NCBI GenBank assembly: GCA_003996215.1
Contig: QJPP01000857.1
Span: 186,001 to 250,000, forward strand
Length of the DNA: 64,000 nt
DNA from: Jaltomata sinuosa
Lineage: Eukaryota > Streptophyta > Magnoliopsida > Solanales > Solanaceae
Reading direction: 5' to 3'
Part shown: positions 11,697-23,052 of the stretch, piece after piece
How the letters are laid out: the number at the start of each line of letters is the position of its first letter
Position numbering within the stretch: the stretch's first letter is position 1
Translations under genes and position numbers: made by a program
The notes under the pieces: model-generated
Databases searched by the model: none
What the model was told of the DNA's origin: nothing
The model's input: only the letters and a program-made list of their open reading frames with translations

Positions 11697-12773
11697 TTAT
11701 GTGTGCCAAATGTAGATGGGTTGAGACACCAGATTTTGACTGAGGCTCATAATTCCAGGTATTCTATTCACCCTGGTGCCACTATGATATACCTTGACCT
11801 ATGGGAAGTCTATTGGTGGAATAGTATTAAGAGGGACATAGCCAATTTTGTGGCTAAGTGTCCCAACTGCTAGCAAGTGAAGGTAGAGCACCAGTGAACA
11901 AGTGGTATGATTTAAGATATTGACCTTCCTACTTGGAAGTGGAAAGCTATCAATATGGACTTTATCACGGGGTTGACTCGTACTCGAAGGAAACATGATT
12001 CCATTTGGGTGATCATCGATCGGATGACTAATTCATCCCACTTCTTGGCCGTTAAGACTACTGATTCTGCAGATGATTATGCCAGGCTCTACATTCGGAA
12101 GATAGTCAGATTGCATGGTATCCCATTGTCCATAATTTCATATAGAGGTACTTAGTTTACCTCCAAGTTTTGGAGATCATTTCAGAGAGGTCTTAGTACT
12201 CAGGTGAAGCTTAGCACCATTTTTCACCCTTAGAGGGATGGCCAAACAGAGCGTACTATTCAGACTTTGGAGGATATGTTGTAGGCTCGTGTGATTGATT
12301 TCAAAGGCAATTGGGATGATAAGTTACCTCTTATCGAGTTTGCCTACAATAATAGCTTCTATTCTAGCATCCAGATGGCTCCTTATGAGGTACTTTATGG
12401 TCAAAGGTTTAGGTCTCCTATTAGTTGGTTAGAGGTATGTGAGGCAACCTTGATTGGTCCAAAATTGGTTCATGAAACTATGGAAAAGGTTCAACTTATT
12501 AGGGAGAGGTTGAAGACCGCTCAGAGTCGACAGAAATCATATGCGGATGTGAGGAGAAGGGAATTGGAATTTGAGGTTGATGATTTGGTTTTTCTGAAGG
12601 TGTCACCCATGAAGGGTGTGATGAGATTTGGCAAGAATGGGAAGCTCAGTCCCTATTTTGTAGGTCCTTATCGGATTCTTATGAGGGTTGTTAGCGTTGC
12701 TTATGAGTTGGATTTTCCATCGGATTTAGAAGCGGTTCATCGAGTTTTCCATATTTCCTTGTTGAAGAAGTGA
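11697..12773 (+). pseudogene. Integrase of the Tekay pol
   Basis: The zinc-binding HHCC region is visible: EAHNSRYSIHPG near 11743-11775 and CPNC at 11859-11870, followed by a stop at 11871. The core has its first Asp in MDFITGL (11958-11960). The second catalytic Asp is replaced by Tyr in ISYRGT (12141-12143, TAT). The Glu is present in GQTERT (about 12250). Stops at 12153, 12231 and 12282 fall inside the core. The C-terminal GPY-type segment (YFVGPYRIL) is recognisable near 12652-12680. Integrase would insert the cDNA. This copy has lost both frame and an active-site residue. Confidence 0.9.
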
Positions 12774-13013
12774 GTTGGTGATGTGACCTTGATTGTTCCT
12801 TTGGAGGATGTGGGTGTGAAGGATAGTCTCACTTATGAGGAGGTTCCCGTGGAGATCCTTGATCGTTAGATTCAGAGGTTGAGAAACAAAGAACTCGCTT
12901 CGGTAAAAGTTCTTTGGAGGAATCAGTTAGTTGAGGGAGCTACTTGGGAAGCATAAGCAGCCATGAAGGACAAGTACCCTCATCTCTTTCCTACTGATCC
13001 AGTTTCTACTTGA
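12774..13013 (+). pseudogene. C-terminal chromodomain-like segment of the Tekay pol
   Basis: It reads SLTYEEVPVEILDR, RLRNKELASVKVLWRN and GATWEA then KDKYPHLF, with stops at 12771, 12867 and 12954, ending at TGA 13011. This is the group-II chromodomain signature of Tekay-type chromoviruses (EVPVEILDR...VLWRN...ATWE). In the family it is thought to steer integration towards heterochromatin marks. It supports the lineage call. Confidence 0.85.
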
Positions 13014-13232
13014 GGTAGTAGTTTCCTCATTAGTACGTCTATCCTACTCTATTCCATCAGTTTCCCTCATGATCTTAGCATGCATGCAAGTTTTTCAAAG
13101 TTGATTCAGTCATGTTTTAAGTTACAAGCTCAGTTATCATGTTTGTTCTTCAGATTTTATGTATTGTTGTTTGGTTTGGCTATTTTATATTTCGATTTAC
13201 CTTGTTTAGTCTTCATTCAAGGACGAATGATC

Positions 13233-13247
13233 CCAAGGCGGAGATAT
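13233..13247 (+). other. Polypurine tract of the Tekay element
   Basis: CCAAGGCGGAGATAT lies directly before the right LTR (13248). This is the expected position and purine bias for the plus-strand primer. Confidence 0.7.
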
Positions 13248-15351
13248 TGTAACACCCCAGAAACTTATTCAGCTTTCAAACTCAGAATCTCAGAAAACTT
13301 TTAGCTTCTCAGGGTTTATGGGTCCAAACCACGGGCTGTGGTGTGAACCACGGGTCATGAAATAGAGCCGTGATTTAAGTCTTCCAAGTTCAGACTCTAA
13401 TTTGAGAACCACGAGTTGGTTCTACGGATAGTAGTACAGTCGACGGCCTATCTTGTCAACTCGTGGTACCAGACCTGAGGACTGACTGATTCTCAGGAAC
13501 CACATGTCAAGTGTACGGACTGTAGTTTGAACTATGGACCATCTTATTGACTCGTGGAACATGATCAGAGGCCATCTATATCCCTAGGAATCACGACTTA
13601 GGTCTACGAGCCGTACTCCATTCTACGGGTCCGCCCTGTTGACCCATAGTTTGGCTTCTATCGCCTGTTTCTTTGGCCAGGAATCATGAATGAAAACCAC
13701 GAGCCGTGGTTCGGTCTACAACTCATGGAATTCATCTGTGGTCCCTGCAAGTCAATTTTTTCCAGCTTTTTCCTAATATGTCCCAGGGGTATTTTAGTCA
13801 TTTACCATCTTTTTAACTCCTAAATGGTGTCATTTTGACTATTTCTAGAAGGGTTTCTACCCCATTTAGCCTAAGTCTGTCATTATCTTTCATTCATCTA
13901 CCAAATTGGGAAAATAACTCATTCAAGCTCCAAGTTCAAGTCTCCTTTTCTTTTCAATTTCAAGTGGGTTAGCTTCAATCAAGGTATGTGGGTATTCAAC
14001 AATGGGTTCCTTTCACCCTTGTGCCAAAAATCCCAAATCTTTATTTTGATTTCATGAACTTTCAAATTAGGGTTTTTACCCAATTCTTATGGGTTTTTCT
14101 ATAAATTGCCTTCTCATGATTTTATTATGAAATTACTGCTAAATTGCATGATTTTTCATGGGTTTTTACATATAAACTCCTATTTCAAATTGACGGCTAA
14201 TTATGGAAAATTCTAATGCATAAATTGACTCAAGTAACTTGAGTATTTGATAGCATGTTTTCATGAATTTCAAGCAAGTGCAGGCCTAGTTCCTATATTT
14301 TATGACAATATATGTTATTATGAAATTGGACTAGTGCCATGCAATTTTTCAAGTTATGAACTATTATGCAATGCAAGACACCGGATGTGCCATCAATGCT
14401 CATGAATTATTTTCTAAACCAAGATTCGTGAGTAATATGAAGATCCGGATTATGAACATATTTATGAACAAGCTTGACACCTAGATTTCTCACATGTATG
14501 TGAGCCTTATGTTATATGTTTTGGGAGTAATATTTAGCACCAAGCGATGAGGGTTCTAGATGACCCAAGTCTAAAACTATGTTGCCATAGTAGGTTTCCC
14601 TCCGTGGCTTATGAAAGGATCCTTATGACATGGTTCTCACCTTGGCCGATTAGGACAACCTTTTTCAGTGTGGGTGCATGACACTGGACTCCATGTAGCT
14701 CAGCATAGTTTATGTCGATTAAGAGAAACTCCCACATGATTATTTTCAAGTTATGAAGTTATATGATACCTTACTTTGAATCTTGACTTTACTTCATGTT
14801 TTATGTCTTATATCTTGATAATTTCTTATGCTATCTCTTATTTTGAAAGAGCTCATTTTAAGCATTTTTAAGTATGTTTTTACATGATCATGCATATCTC
14901 TCATACTCGGTACATCCTATAGTACTGACGCACATTTTGTGCTGCATCCTCTTGATGATCCAGATTTAGGTTCCCTTCCTCAAGAATGTGACTAGAGATC
15001 GCAGGACATTTCAAGTCAGTGTTGGTGAATTTTCATTATTCGAGCGCTAGTTATGATTCTAGCTAGTTTTTGACTATTTACTTCCATACCTTGAGTTAGC
15101 TAGGGTCTTATCCTAGCAACTCCTTATGTCATGTATAGAGGCTTTTAAGACATAGCTAGTATTCGAGTCACTCTTTTAAAATTATGTTTCGTGTTGACTT
15201 ATCATTTATGGATTTGAGTTACCTAATGTTCTATCTATGCTTCCACTATGCTTTCTTATGAATGACTGACTATGCTATAACCAAGGGTTAGTCTAGGGAA
15301 CTCGTGTCCTGAATCCCGTGTTACGTCTAGGAGGTAGCCTTGGGCGTGGCA
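13248..15351 (+). repeat. Right (3') LTR of the Tekay element
   Basis: 2104 bp, TGTAACACCCC to GGGCGTGGCA, collinear with the left LTR along its whole length, with scattered substitutions and small indels. The inverted repeat AACCACG-AGC-CGTGGTT at 13695-13711 is perfect here. Confidence 0.92.
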
Positions 15352-15356
15352 TATTA
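15352..15356. repeat. TSD, right copy (TATTA)
   Basis: An exact match to 6072-6076. Confidence 0.9.
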
Positions 15357-15793
15357 ACATCCCAAGTTAACCCCTTTATGTCGTACTACCATGTGCTCTT
15401 CTCTTATTGAGTTCAGACTGTGTTCAAAAGGCTGAGACATGACATCAGCTAGAGTAGAGCAACCGACTGCAGATCCAAGGTGAACACTATCTTCCAGGCT
15501 ACCATGGATCCTCCATGAGTTGTTGTCCTTCTTTTGGGCAATGAAACTCTCTACCCTTACTATTTTTAGTTGATATTGTATTCTTAGACTATGTTGGTTT
15601 AGTAGTTCTGGATGATGACTTTCAGTTTCTGGGAATACGTTTAATTGAATGTTTCTTGCATATTTTTTTATTATTTTATAAACATATCTAGTTTCTTAAA
15701 ATTGCTTAAGTCTAGAGTTTGTTCTTGGGATTTTTGGTTCTCCCACTAAAGGTTAGTGTGGGTGCCAATCATGACTCTGTCTGGGTCGTGACA
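15357..15793 (+). repeat. LTR 3'-end fragment, plus orientation
   Basis: It ends GGGTGCCAATCATGACTC... GGGTCGTGACA at 15793, the usual 3' end of this LTR superfamily. The rest is R/U5-like T-rich sequence. No primer binding site follows. The sequence on the other side of the Tekay element (before 6072) is LTR in the opposite orientation, so this stretch was already a junction of two elements when the Tekay copy landed. Confidence 0.5.
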
Positions 15794-16880
15794 CATGGAA
15801 TAGAATCTGCAAGAGAGAAATTGAAGTCTGAATTGATGAGTCAGTCAATGAGTCATGAAATGCAAATGAAGGGTCATCTTGTGACTTGTCAACTTAGGCT
15901 ATGTGGAGATTCAATTCTAAAGTATAAAACCATGAGTAGGTTGACTGATCATAATTCCAAATGATGGATCCATCCTATAAACCGCCAATCAATAATCAGA
16001 GAATATGTAAAAATGGGTCCCAAAACCATGGGTCACTTGACGAGCTTGTAGACTGGATCTACAACCCGTGGTTGCATCCATAGAATGCTTGCAGCTCCTA
16101 GATTGACTATGCCAGTTGAAGGTTGACCTCTGGAAACCATGAACCATTAATTGAAACAATGGGTCATGGAGTCATTCGCAGAACCTAAAGCAATCGTTTT
16201 TTACTTCCCAAGTCCAAATTAGTGTTTCTAAAGTGCCCTACCACTATTTATGCAAAATATTTAGGCATTATATTTGCCCAAATCTCCACTTTTTATCACG
16301 AACAACCCTTCATCTTCCCCAACATTTTGAACCCGTTTTAGGCCAAAAATCATATAATCCTCATGCCTAGAACACTGTGGAAGCATTATAAACATAAAGA
16401 AAGCAACCATGCTTCAAAAATCTGACAAAAATCCAACCAATTTTCAAATTCAAAAACCAACAATAATTTCTACCCTATCCACCATTATTCTACCATAAAA
16501 CTATCAATATTTATACAGTAAAATAAGGAAGTAAGTAGGCTCGATCGTTACCTTGATTTTCCAACAATAGGAGCCGAGTGATCGGGAGAAGGGTAGTCTT
16601 TTCAGATGAAAATGAGGGAGAATGGATGTGTAACCCATTTCTTTGCCCTTTTAACTATTGCCAACCGCTATAGAGGTCGGCCTCTTGCAATAGCGGTACC
16701 ACCATGGCGGTATAATTTTTGCTATAGTGGGATGACAGGCTATTTTGGGAGTGAAAAGATTCCCTTCCGAGTCATTTGAAATTCTTTTGCTCTGGTATCC
16801 TATGAGGCCTCAGATTTCTCAGGCACTCGGGGAAGGTTAATCCAAATTTTTCCATATAGCTAGGAGGGAGGAATTCCTTG
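15794..16880. other. Mosaic of LTR scraps
   Basis: No gene is seen. 16000-16160 has CCACGG/CGTGG-like short palindromes resembling the Tekay U3. 16500-16740 is minus-strand LTR-like sequence with several CTATAGCGG-type motifs (16668-16735). The boundaries cannot be fixed by eye. Confidence 0.4.
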
Positions 16881-17062
16881 ACAAAGCAGGGTCAAATTAT
16901 TTCACTTGAGTTGGGTACGACCAAAAAGGGGGAAGTTTTGATGTTTTGCGTAGGGTCATAATTATGCTATCAAGGTGGGACTGTGAGAGCCCTGGACTAG
17001 TTCTTTTTCCTATTTGCTTATGAGATCATTCAGGGATGAACAATGGATAGATTTGTATCTGT
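16881..17062 (+). mobile_element. 3' internal end of an element related to the one at 55570-64000
   Basis: The last bases before the LTR, GATCATTCAGGGATGAACAATGG, are shared with the reverse complement of 58687-58730, which precedes the LTR of the large minus-strand element. Only about 180 bp of interior remains, so this is the 3' tip of a truncated copy. Confidence 0.55.
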
Positions 17063-18221
17063 TGTAATAACCTGACCAGTCATTATTTGAAAAATTACCT
17101 CATCGCAGATTTTGGGAATGATTAAATTATGTTTTATTTATGTTGGGATGACATGATGGAAACTTCAAATTTTGAAATTTGTCCAGGCTGATGTAACCTT
17201 GATATAGCAAAAATTTTACTGCTATAGCACCATTGTTGTAGTGGTCAGTCAGCTGCTAAAGCGGTATGACAGAGGCAGTAGCTTGAAAATGTGGAAATTA
17301 TTTTAGACTCTTCCTCCTCAATTGAAAAATAGATGAGGGTTACTCCAAAAATCCTCCTAGGCTGCTCCAAATCTTAGGAGCCATGGGGAGGGGATATTTT
17401 TGCTGGAAAGGGGTGAAACCAGGGATTCCAGTCTATTTTCTTTTAGGTATCGCTTTCACGGAGCTAAAATATAATGTTCAGGCCTCTACAGCTGATGCTT
17501 GGTATCCATGTAGGCTAGGCTTAACTGAGTAGCTATAGACCTGTATTTTTCTTGCATATTATCATTGTAGAATGATGGGAGAATTCATGCGTAGGCCTTC
17601 GGGCATGGAGTCTGGAGGGTTGACAGGTTGATTATTTGGTTGCCTGAAGGGGGAGGGCGTCATTGGGGGTATGTGATCAATTCGTGTGTTATCAATTATG
17701 TGTGATTGTAGATTCTAGGGAACTATGACTGTTGGGTAGGTTCGGGGAACCGATAATTTTTATTGGTGAAGAAAGGCTAGGTTATAGCGGGTTCCCGGGA
17801 ATAATTTAATTAAGGAAAATGGGATGAACATGAAGGACTGAAGCCCTTAATATCAGGGGATGATTTACCTTGAATGTGTTTACCTTTAAGGAAGGGGTAC
17901 ATAATAGTTGTAAAATGATTATACGTGTCTAGATGGTAAATCGAAAAGTAGTCTTTGGACGTGTCATCAAGGTTGGGGTCATGGACCCGGGTTGTTGGGT
18001 AGGTGATGGTGGTTATTTTCCACTTGTGATATTTGTATATTAAAACTATTGCTTAGTATTATATGTTCATTGCATGGTTTAGGGAATGGAATTATGAATG
18101 TCTAAATTTTCTGATTGTCAATCATGTGAAATGAACTCGTCTTTGTTACTTGTTTGTTTGCAAGTATGGTTGTGTTCATTATTGTTGATTGTTGGATTGT
18201 GTGTGACATTCAGTTGGCTCG

Positions 18222-18358
18222 GGTACCACTCCTGGTATAATACATTGGTTTTCTTGGGTACCATGCCTGGTACTAGATACATATATCAGTTGGCTTAGGT
18301 ACCACGCCTGGTACAGGTTCTATAATGGTTGGCTAGGGTACCATGCCTGGTACGGGTT
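18222..18358 (+). repeat. Four GGTACC...CCTGGTAC palindromic units
   Basis: GGTACCACTCCTGGTA, GGTACCATGCCTGGTAC, GGTACCACGCCTGGTAC and GGTACCATGCCTGGTAC occur at about 18222, 18257, 18298 and 18337, each preceded by TTGGCT-like sequence. The arms GTACCA/TGGTAC can pair around a 4-base loop. Confidence 0.85.
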
Positions 18359-18693
18359 TGATTATACTTGTTGATTGTGTTCTATTGATGGTTTCATGAG
18401 TGGATCAGGTTTATTCTTGAAATGTGATTGTTTTATATTGGCCCATGAGTGGCCGGGTGGTTGTGTATAAAGGTTGGGTTGGTTCTTCTAAAGACCGGAA
18501 TTGTATGTTAAACACTGTAGGTGTGGTCCTAGGGATCCTTGGGAGGTCTGGGTACTTTTAATTGGAAGCATAAATATATGTGGTCTATTTATTATGTAGT
18601 TGGGCATACTTTTTGTTATAGAGTTAGGGTGGTTGATATGAACAAGGGATGGTAGTCCGGGTCTGGACTTAGTTGTCAAATTGGTGAGATAGT

Positions 18694-18855
18694 GTGACTT
18701 GGGAAGTTCTAGAGTTAAGTGTGACTTGGGAAGTCCTAGTGTTAAGTGTGACTTGGGAAGTCCTGGTGTTAAGTGTGACTTTGGAAGTCTTAGTGTTAAG
18801 TGTTACTTGGGACGTCCTGGTGTTAAGTGTAACTGGGGAAGTCCTAGTGTTACGT
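18694..18855 (+). repeat. 27-bp tandem repeat, six copies
   Basis: The unit GTGACTTGGGAAGTCCTAGTG plus TTAAGT starts at 18694, 18721, 18748, 18775, 18802 and 18829, exactly 27 bases apart. The period is a multiple of three, so it leaves open frames on both strands that are not genes. One or two copies of the same unit occur in reverse in the LTRs at 56128-56165 and 61640-61690. Confidence 0.95.
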
Positions 18856-19448
18856 ATTGACCGAAATGGAATGGTGGAGAGTCTAATTTGTGGAGTTGGC
18901 AGCGGAGCAGGGTAGGAAGGGTTGGGAAGGAATGTATAGGTTCTTAGTGGTGATACCATGGTAGTAAAGGTGAATTATAAAGGACTAGATTTTTGTAACT
19001 TTTATTTCATATTTCTCTTATGCGGTGGATTCAGGTCGACCAATGATGCCTACCAGTATGTCTTATTTGTACTGATACTACTCTTGCATACCTTTTTGGG
19101 TATAGTTTGGTTTCAGGATCAGTGATGTTTCTTAGGGACAGAACAGTGGTGATCTCCAGTAGCTTCTACTCTTCGTTTCCATGATGGAAGTTGTGTCTGC
19201 TTTTTGTATTTTGTATCTTTCCTTTAGAGCTCTAATACCTGTTTAGACTAGTTCCTAGAGAGGGCTTGTATTCAAGTGTGTAAAGGATTTCACTGTACTA
19301 AAGTTGTAATGTTTTTCCAATATTAAAAAGGCTATTTCTTATGTTTTACTATTGATTTTCGCATTACCTGTTGGATTAGGTGGTAAGGGTTCTCCTATCT
19401 AGGTGCTTACAGTAGGTGCCCGCATGGCCTGGTAGTTGCATGGTGACA

Positions 19449-19950
19449 CCATGATGTACTCTAGTGTTCCCGTAGAGATTCCACAAGTGCCAAGTTTGCC
19501 CATGCTAAATTTATGGGACAATGCCAATCTGGAGTTTCGATATAGAGCTGATGATGAAGACGAGGCACCGGCTAGTCCTAAAAGAGAGAAGAGAAAGAGG
19601 AAACATAGAGATAAGAAAGCTCATGATGAGGATGACAATGTCCAATTGAGCCCAAAATCAGTGGCTCAAAAAATAGCACGTGAGGAAAAGAGGAGAAAGA
19701 AAGCAGAAACAGAAGTGCACAAAGTATCCCTAGTTGAGCACTAGATTCGAGTAGATGTTGTCAATAGGGGTGCTTCCGAGAGTGATCTGCAGGCGCCACT
19801 GATGTACCTTCTTTAGACCCCAGTGTGGGAGTTAATGGTACTGAAGCTGCTCGGGCAACTATTGATGTTGAGAAGGCTACTGAGGCTGCCTCTGTTATTG
19901 AGAAAGAAGCAAGTACTGATCCAGTGGGCCTTACTACTACACAAGAATAG
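19449..19950 (+). pseudogene. C-terminal part of a plant-transposon-protein-like ORF
   Basis: The reading continues from the LTR border as MMYSSVPVEIPQVPSLPML... and then a strongly charged stretch SPKREKRKRKHRDKKAHDED and SVAQKIAREEKRRKKAETEV, typical of the C-terminal coiled-coil tail of the putative plant transposon protein family. A TAG at 19742 and a frameshift follow, after which IDVEKATEAASVIEKEAS reads in another frame up to a stop near 19948. The start codon at 19436 lies inside the LTR and is accidental. There is no catalytic motif, and the function of the family is unknown. Confidence 0.55.
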
Positions 19951-21539
19951 GTGCCACAGGTATGCCCTATCCTCCCTTATTTTGATATATTTTTGTGCGT
20001 TGGGGACAATGCACACTTCTTTTTGATGGGGTGGGGCAGTTTGGTTAACTGTGTATGTTTTGATAGAGTGTTTTGGCAAAGTCAAATTAGCGAAAACACT
20101 GGCATCATGCCACGATATTAAATTAGGGGTTGCATGGGAGGCAACCCATGGGGGTATCTACAAGGTACCCGCATCCTTGTGGTTTCCTTGTTGTGTTCTT
20201 TCCCCAAGGATTTTTAATTTCTATTGAACCAGCATGTTTAGAATAAAATGTGTATTTGTAAAATAAAAATAGGAACTTAATGCAGTGTGTGGCCTGCTTT
20301 TGATACTATTTGTGAAAATGGAAACCCCTCCAAATTTTTCTGAAATCAGCTTGTTAAGACTGACCTTGACGAATCTTTGCTTTGACAGTGTGTATATAAA
20401 TGTGATTAGTAGCTTAAGAAAGTGCATGAACTTATAGTTAGCGAATCATTATTCTTAACTCTGTGCCATGTGTCAGTGAGCTAATTTTGTACCATTCTTG
20501 TTGTATGTGTCAATCTTGAACTTTCCTGGTTAGTCTTACCTTGGTTGTAGAATAGTTGGTTAGGAGATGAGCATAGGCCATTTTTGAATCAAGTCCACTT
20601 AACCCAAATGACCTACCAAATGAAATTGATTCCCTTTGATCCTTGAGTTTGAGCCTGAACTGATCCCTTTTTATTGTTAGCCTGTTCACCTTCCCTGTTT
20701 CTTGTAAACTTTTGTTTTGGCCCTGGTCCCTCCTTGGACATTGTGTACCTCAACGCAGGCTAATCGCCTAAGTTGAGGGTGGCTACTGTAAGGGTAAAAT
20801 AGGAAGAATGGGGTATGAAAAGATCAAGTTAGTATCAAAAAAGAAGATAACAGATGTGGTTTGTATCCTACAAAAAGAATAAAAAAAAGAGAAAAAAGTG
20901 CAAAAGTGAAATAAAAGCCACACCTGATGCTTGATTAAAGTGAAATGATAACAAAAAAGGGGAGAATAAGGGAGGAAAAGATTTTGGAATGAAAAGTGGA
21001 GAATAAAAGGAAGCGTAGTGTCAAGGAGGGCATAGTCACTATTACCCAAATATACCATACCCATCCCTGAACCTACATTACAAGCCTAATAAAGTCCTAT
21101 AGTGATCTTAACCCAACTGTTTGAAAGCCGAGGCATAGAAAATAAGGGAAAGTGTATGGTATTGTACATATAAAACTTGAATTTCTTTGCGAGAGTGAGT
21201 GTCCCTATCTATTGAATGAAATTTTGTGTGAGCAGGACTTCTTTGCTGTGAGGGTACTAGAGTAAATTGTGAGTGCTGATTTATCGGATAAATGTCTTCT
21301 ATGTAATCTAGCTTGTTCACTCATATCATATTTTCAGCCAGAGATCCATCTTGTGTTGTCTTGATATCTTGTATATATGCACTGGTTTTGTACTGAAAAG
21401 GAGTGGGTATTGATTCTGTGAACTGAAAGGGTTGAATCATATGGATGTTGTAGTTCGTAGGTTTCTTTTGCTTAAGCGTCGTTTTAGTTTAGTTTCATTT
21501 TGTTGCTTGTGGACAAGCAAATATTCAAATTTGAGGGTG
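19951..21539 (+). other. Non-coding 3' tail of the second element
   Basis: No credible gene. It includes the conserved block CATGCCACGATATTAAAT...GGGAGGCAACCCA at 20106-20150, found in reverse in the element at 23987-29479. It also has a polypurine AAAAAGAGAAAAAAG stretch near 20880 and GTGGACAAGCAAA before the LTR. Confidence 0.55.
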
Positions 21540-23052
21540 TTGATGTGCCAAGATTTCACGGCACTTTTGATGCTTAAAACAAAGGGTTTGGGGAGTTCTT
21601 AAGTGTGTTTTGTTAGATATGATGCCCATTTTCTACATCTGCAGGGAAAAGTATTAAAAATATGAAAATAAAGAAAAAGTTATTGTTTCTAGGCAAAAAG
21701 TGATGCCCTACGGGCGTGGGATCTACCACGTCACGTCCCATGGGAAGGAATGTGAGATCAAAGCAGTGAATCTACAAGGCAAAAATCCATCTCACAACCA
21801 AAGGGGATGGGCATCAAAAGCACCACGGGTCATCACACTTTCTCGTGGGAATGAACCAGAGGAGCTAAGGCAAAAACCAAAGTTTAGACGCCCAGCTATG
21901 ACGCTTGTGAGAGCTGCGATGGGACATCACATATGCCCGTCAAAATGAACAAGAGCATATGACAAGTCAGATGACTTGGGCAATGATGAAACACAACGGG
22001 ATGTGGGAACCACAATGGCCCATCAGCCTTGCACGTGGAAACCTAGCAGAACTTATGGCACAAAGTGAAGAAGGCCTGACGGTCTATCTACGACACTCGT
22101 GGCACTCACAACGGCCCGTGAGGCCTGGCCATTAGAATAGCCGCATTCCAGCTTTCTTAGTTCAGTTAGGATTTGGTCTTTGTTGTCTATAAATACCTTC
22201 CCTAGGGTTTTATTTCAGATGTTATGCAATTTTGGGACATCAAAACATATTGTTGATATTATTTCTAGATACTTTTGACAATCCAATTATTAGTTCTTGA
22301 TAATTGAAGTATTCTTGAGAATTAAATATTCTGATTTTCTTTACTTATTATTGTAACTTATAATCATGTTTTATTCATCTGAATCTGATTGTCTTCTTAC
22401 AACCATGAGTAGCTAAATCCACAACTAGGGTTGTGGGAACCATGAAGGATTAACAAAGTAGGCAAAGTACATAGTAATCCTAGAATGGTGTTCATGCATT
22501 TATTGTTCTTCCCCTCGCTTTGATTGCTTATTAACGATTGCCAACGTTAGAACTCGCCTTATTCCTACTTTCTTAATCAAAGGTGAAACAAATGGGAAAG
22601 GGGATTACACAACAGAAGGGAAGCTAATCTGGGGTCACTAGTAAGAGTGAGCAAAGCAAACACCTGTATACTGACCAAGTTGTGTGGTGACATTCTTCTA
22701 TTTTTGTAAGCATCCACTTAGAAGAACCTAACTTACCAATCTTGCATGCATAGCACTAGACTAGATTACTGGTACAATGCCTTACTGCATTATGAACTCA
22801 TGGGGAATACTTCCCTAGTTGCTTCTCTCATTGCTTATAATACTTGAAGCTGTTACTCTGTTACTTATTTGAATCATAAGTATAAATATTACTTGTTACT
22901 TTAAAACCCCTCATTGGGGAAATAAACGGTTAAGAGCACAAATAAACATAGTTGACCCTAGTCCTACCATATTCCCTGTGGGATCGACCCCAACCTTCGT
23001 TGGGATCTATATTTGATTTATACTTCTTTTAGAGGTGTGATTTGGGGGTATC
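21540..23052 (+). repeat. 3' LTR of the second element
   Basis: It follows a purine-rich TTTGAGGGTG stretch, begins TTGATGTGCCAAGATTTCAC and ends GGGGGTATCA at 23052. It contains ATGAGTAGCTAAATCC, shared with the LTR at 3934-4880. What follows is a tandem repeat rather than a primer binding site, so this is a 3' LTR. The start is uncertain by 1-3 bases. Confidence 0.6.

Larger units (their letters stand above)
6077..15351 (+). mobile_element. Complete Tekay-type (chromovirus) Gypsy retrotransposon, coding-dead
   Basis: A 9275-bp element with two ~2.1-kb LTRs, a tRNA-iMet primer binding site, gag, protease, RT, RNase H, integrase, a C-terminal chromodomain-like segment, a polypurine stretch (CCAAGGCGGAGATAT) and a perfect TATTA TSD. 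The domain order PR-RT-RH-IN-CHD defines a Gypsy chromovirus, and the gag and chromodomain wording fit the Tekay/Del lineage. All coding runs in essentially one gag-pol frame with frameshifts at about 8576-8601 and 11110-11145 and at least a dozen stops, so it cannot move on its own. The first 130 bases of the two LTRs differ at roughly one position in ten, so it is old. Confidence 0.93.
17063..19448 (+). repeat. 3' LTR (2.39 kb) of the truncated element
   Basis: It runs TGTAATAACC to GCATGGTGACA and is collinear with the LTR at 23361-41347 in its first 600 and last 450 bases. It contains CTGCTATAGCAC-type motifs near 17220-17270, four GGTACCAYGCCTGGTAC palindromes (18222-18358) and a 27-bp tandem array (18694-18855). 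The left flank is element interior and the right flank is the coding relic at 19449. No target-site duplication can be shown. Confidence 0.75.
19449..23052 (+). mobile_element. 3' half of a second element of the first type
   Basis: In order it holds the C-terminal part of a coiled, charged ORF (19449-19950), a GGGGACAATGCACAC motif at 19999-20013, a GGGAGGCAACCCATG block near 20138-20152, a long non-coding tail, GTGGACAAGCAAA at 21509-21521 and an LTR. The order matches 1-4880. The 5' half is missing; the LTR ending at 19448 abuts the ORF directly. Confidence 0.65.

Noticed and set aside
18669..18959. Open frames on both strands with repeated peptide units
   Set aside because: They are translations of the 27-bp tandem array. 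The period is a multiple of three, so stops are avoided in several frames at once. No coding signal remains outside the array.
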